From Gammaproteobacteria bacterium (GTDB taxonomy: Bacteria > Pseudomonadota > Gammaproteobacteria > Chromatiales > Chromatiaceae), in contig JASBTJ010000042.1 of NCBI GenBank assembly GCA_030148485.1, forward strand, positions 51,963-115,962: a DNA stretch of 64,000 nucleotides, in the 5' to 3' direction. The notes beneath the pieces were generated by a model. That model saw nothing but the letters and a program-made list of their open reading frames with translations. It was not told where the DNA came from and made no database searches. The position numbers were made by a program, and so were the translations under genes. Positions 63,824 through 64,000 of this stretch are shown here, piece by piece. Position 1 is the first letter of the stretch; the number at the start of each line of letters is the position of its first letter.

Positions 63824-64000
63824 CTAGGGAACCTCTGATTGAATCGGTTCCAGCATCGTTATCATCGCCCCGCAGGTTATTTTTCAGGCCTGCACGCTGA
63901 AATCAGCCTCGTAGCGAAGCGTTTTACCTTTTTTCCCGCTCTATAAGCGGATTTTGGGCGCACTCATGCCGCCAACACCTGACGCTGCAGATACAGGTTG
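63824..64000 (-). mobile_element. Insertion sequence end, IS5-like (continues beyond window)
   Basis: Terminal repeat CTAGGGAACCTCTGA at 63824-63838, about 125 bp of non-coding end, then the last 11 codons and stop of a transposase on the minus strand. The terminal sequence matches the ends of the two short elements at 51346 and 56006, so this is their likely transposase source. Confidence 0.6.
63964..64000 (-). CDS. Transposase, C-terminal end only (partial)
   Basis: The minus strand reads NLYLQRQVLAA then TGA (63964-63966). The rest lies beyond the right edge. The ending resembles those of IS5-superfamily transposases; too short for a firm family call. Confidence 0.5.
   Translation of the reverse strand, partial: NLYLQRQVLAA

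Overview
This is a high-G+C, densely coded window whose gene families (YbiT, NdpA/YejK, RlmA, PpnN, MtfA, HopJ, EgtB/EgtD, DsrC-like proteins) point to a gammaproteobacterium. It is probably halophilic or marine: it carries a glucosylglycerate compatible-solute cluster and a complete methylated-amine pathway. No rRNA, tRNA or CRISPR array was seen.

Layout. Bases 1-2.9 kb are defence debris: the 5' part of a type I restriction methylase (hsdM) with a ribbon-helix-helix partner, and an abiEii toxin gene broken by one stop codon. Bases 3.2-27.6 kb are a nitrogen and methylamine island: ammonium transporter (amt), ethanolamine ammonia-lyase (eutBC), a dimethylamine (DMA) monooxygenase cluster, an XRE-cupin regulator, purU, mgdABCD, gmaS, mgsABC, then tdm, tmm, a EutQ-like cupin and a free-standing B3/B4 domain protein. 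The expected route is trimethylamine -> TMAO (Tmm) -> dimethylamine + formaldehyde (Tdm) -> methylamine + formaldehyde (DMA monooxygenase) -> gamma-glutamylmethylamide (GmaS) -> N-methylglutamate (MgsABC) -> methylene-tetrahydrofolate + glutamate (MgdABCD). PurU could release formate from formyl-tetrahydrofolate. Well-formed sigma-54 (-24/-12) promoters precede the DMA operon (7406-7421), the purU-mgd-gmaS-mgs operon (11140-11155) and the cupin-tmm-tdm operon (26824-26839). This suggests the island is a nitrogen-limitation regulon.

Bases 27.6-28.6 kb are a decayed hipBA toxin-antitoxin locus next to a 145-bp repeat also found at 2780-2923. From 28.6 to 33.3 kb come an old-yellow-enzyme reductase, an ArsR repressor divergent from an MBL-fold hydrolase and an MFS transporter, then hopJ and a glutaredoxin/GST-like gene. 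Bases 33.4-38.3 kb hold galU, a phosphatase, glucosyl-3-phosphoglycerate synthase and a convergent GH13_18 phosphorylase: synthesis and recovery of glucosylglycerate. Bases 38.4-49.9 kb are mixed housekeeping genes plus a TAXI-TRAP uptake system flanked by two TauE/SafE permeases.

Bases 50.1-52.6 kb have two nearly identical cold-shock genes, infA, and two different DsrC-family proteins that both lack the redox cysteines. Bases 52.6-54.9 kb are egtD-egtB for ergothioneine. The rest is housekeeping (neutral metallopeptidase, YbiT, Bcp, NdpA, DUF808, ankyrin protein). The window ends inside an insertion sequence whose terminal repeat resembles the ends of two short non-coding elements at 51346-51500 and 56006-56147.
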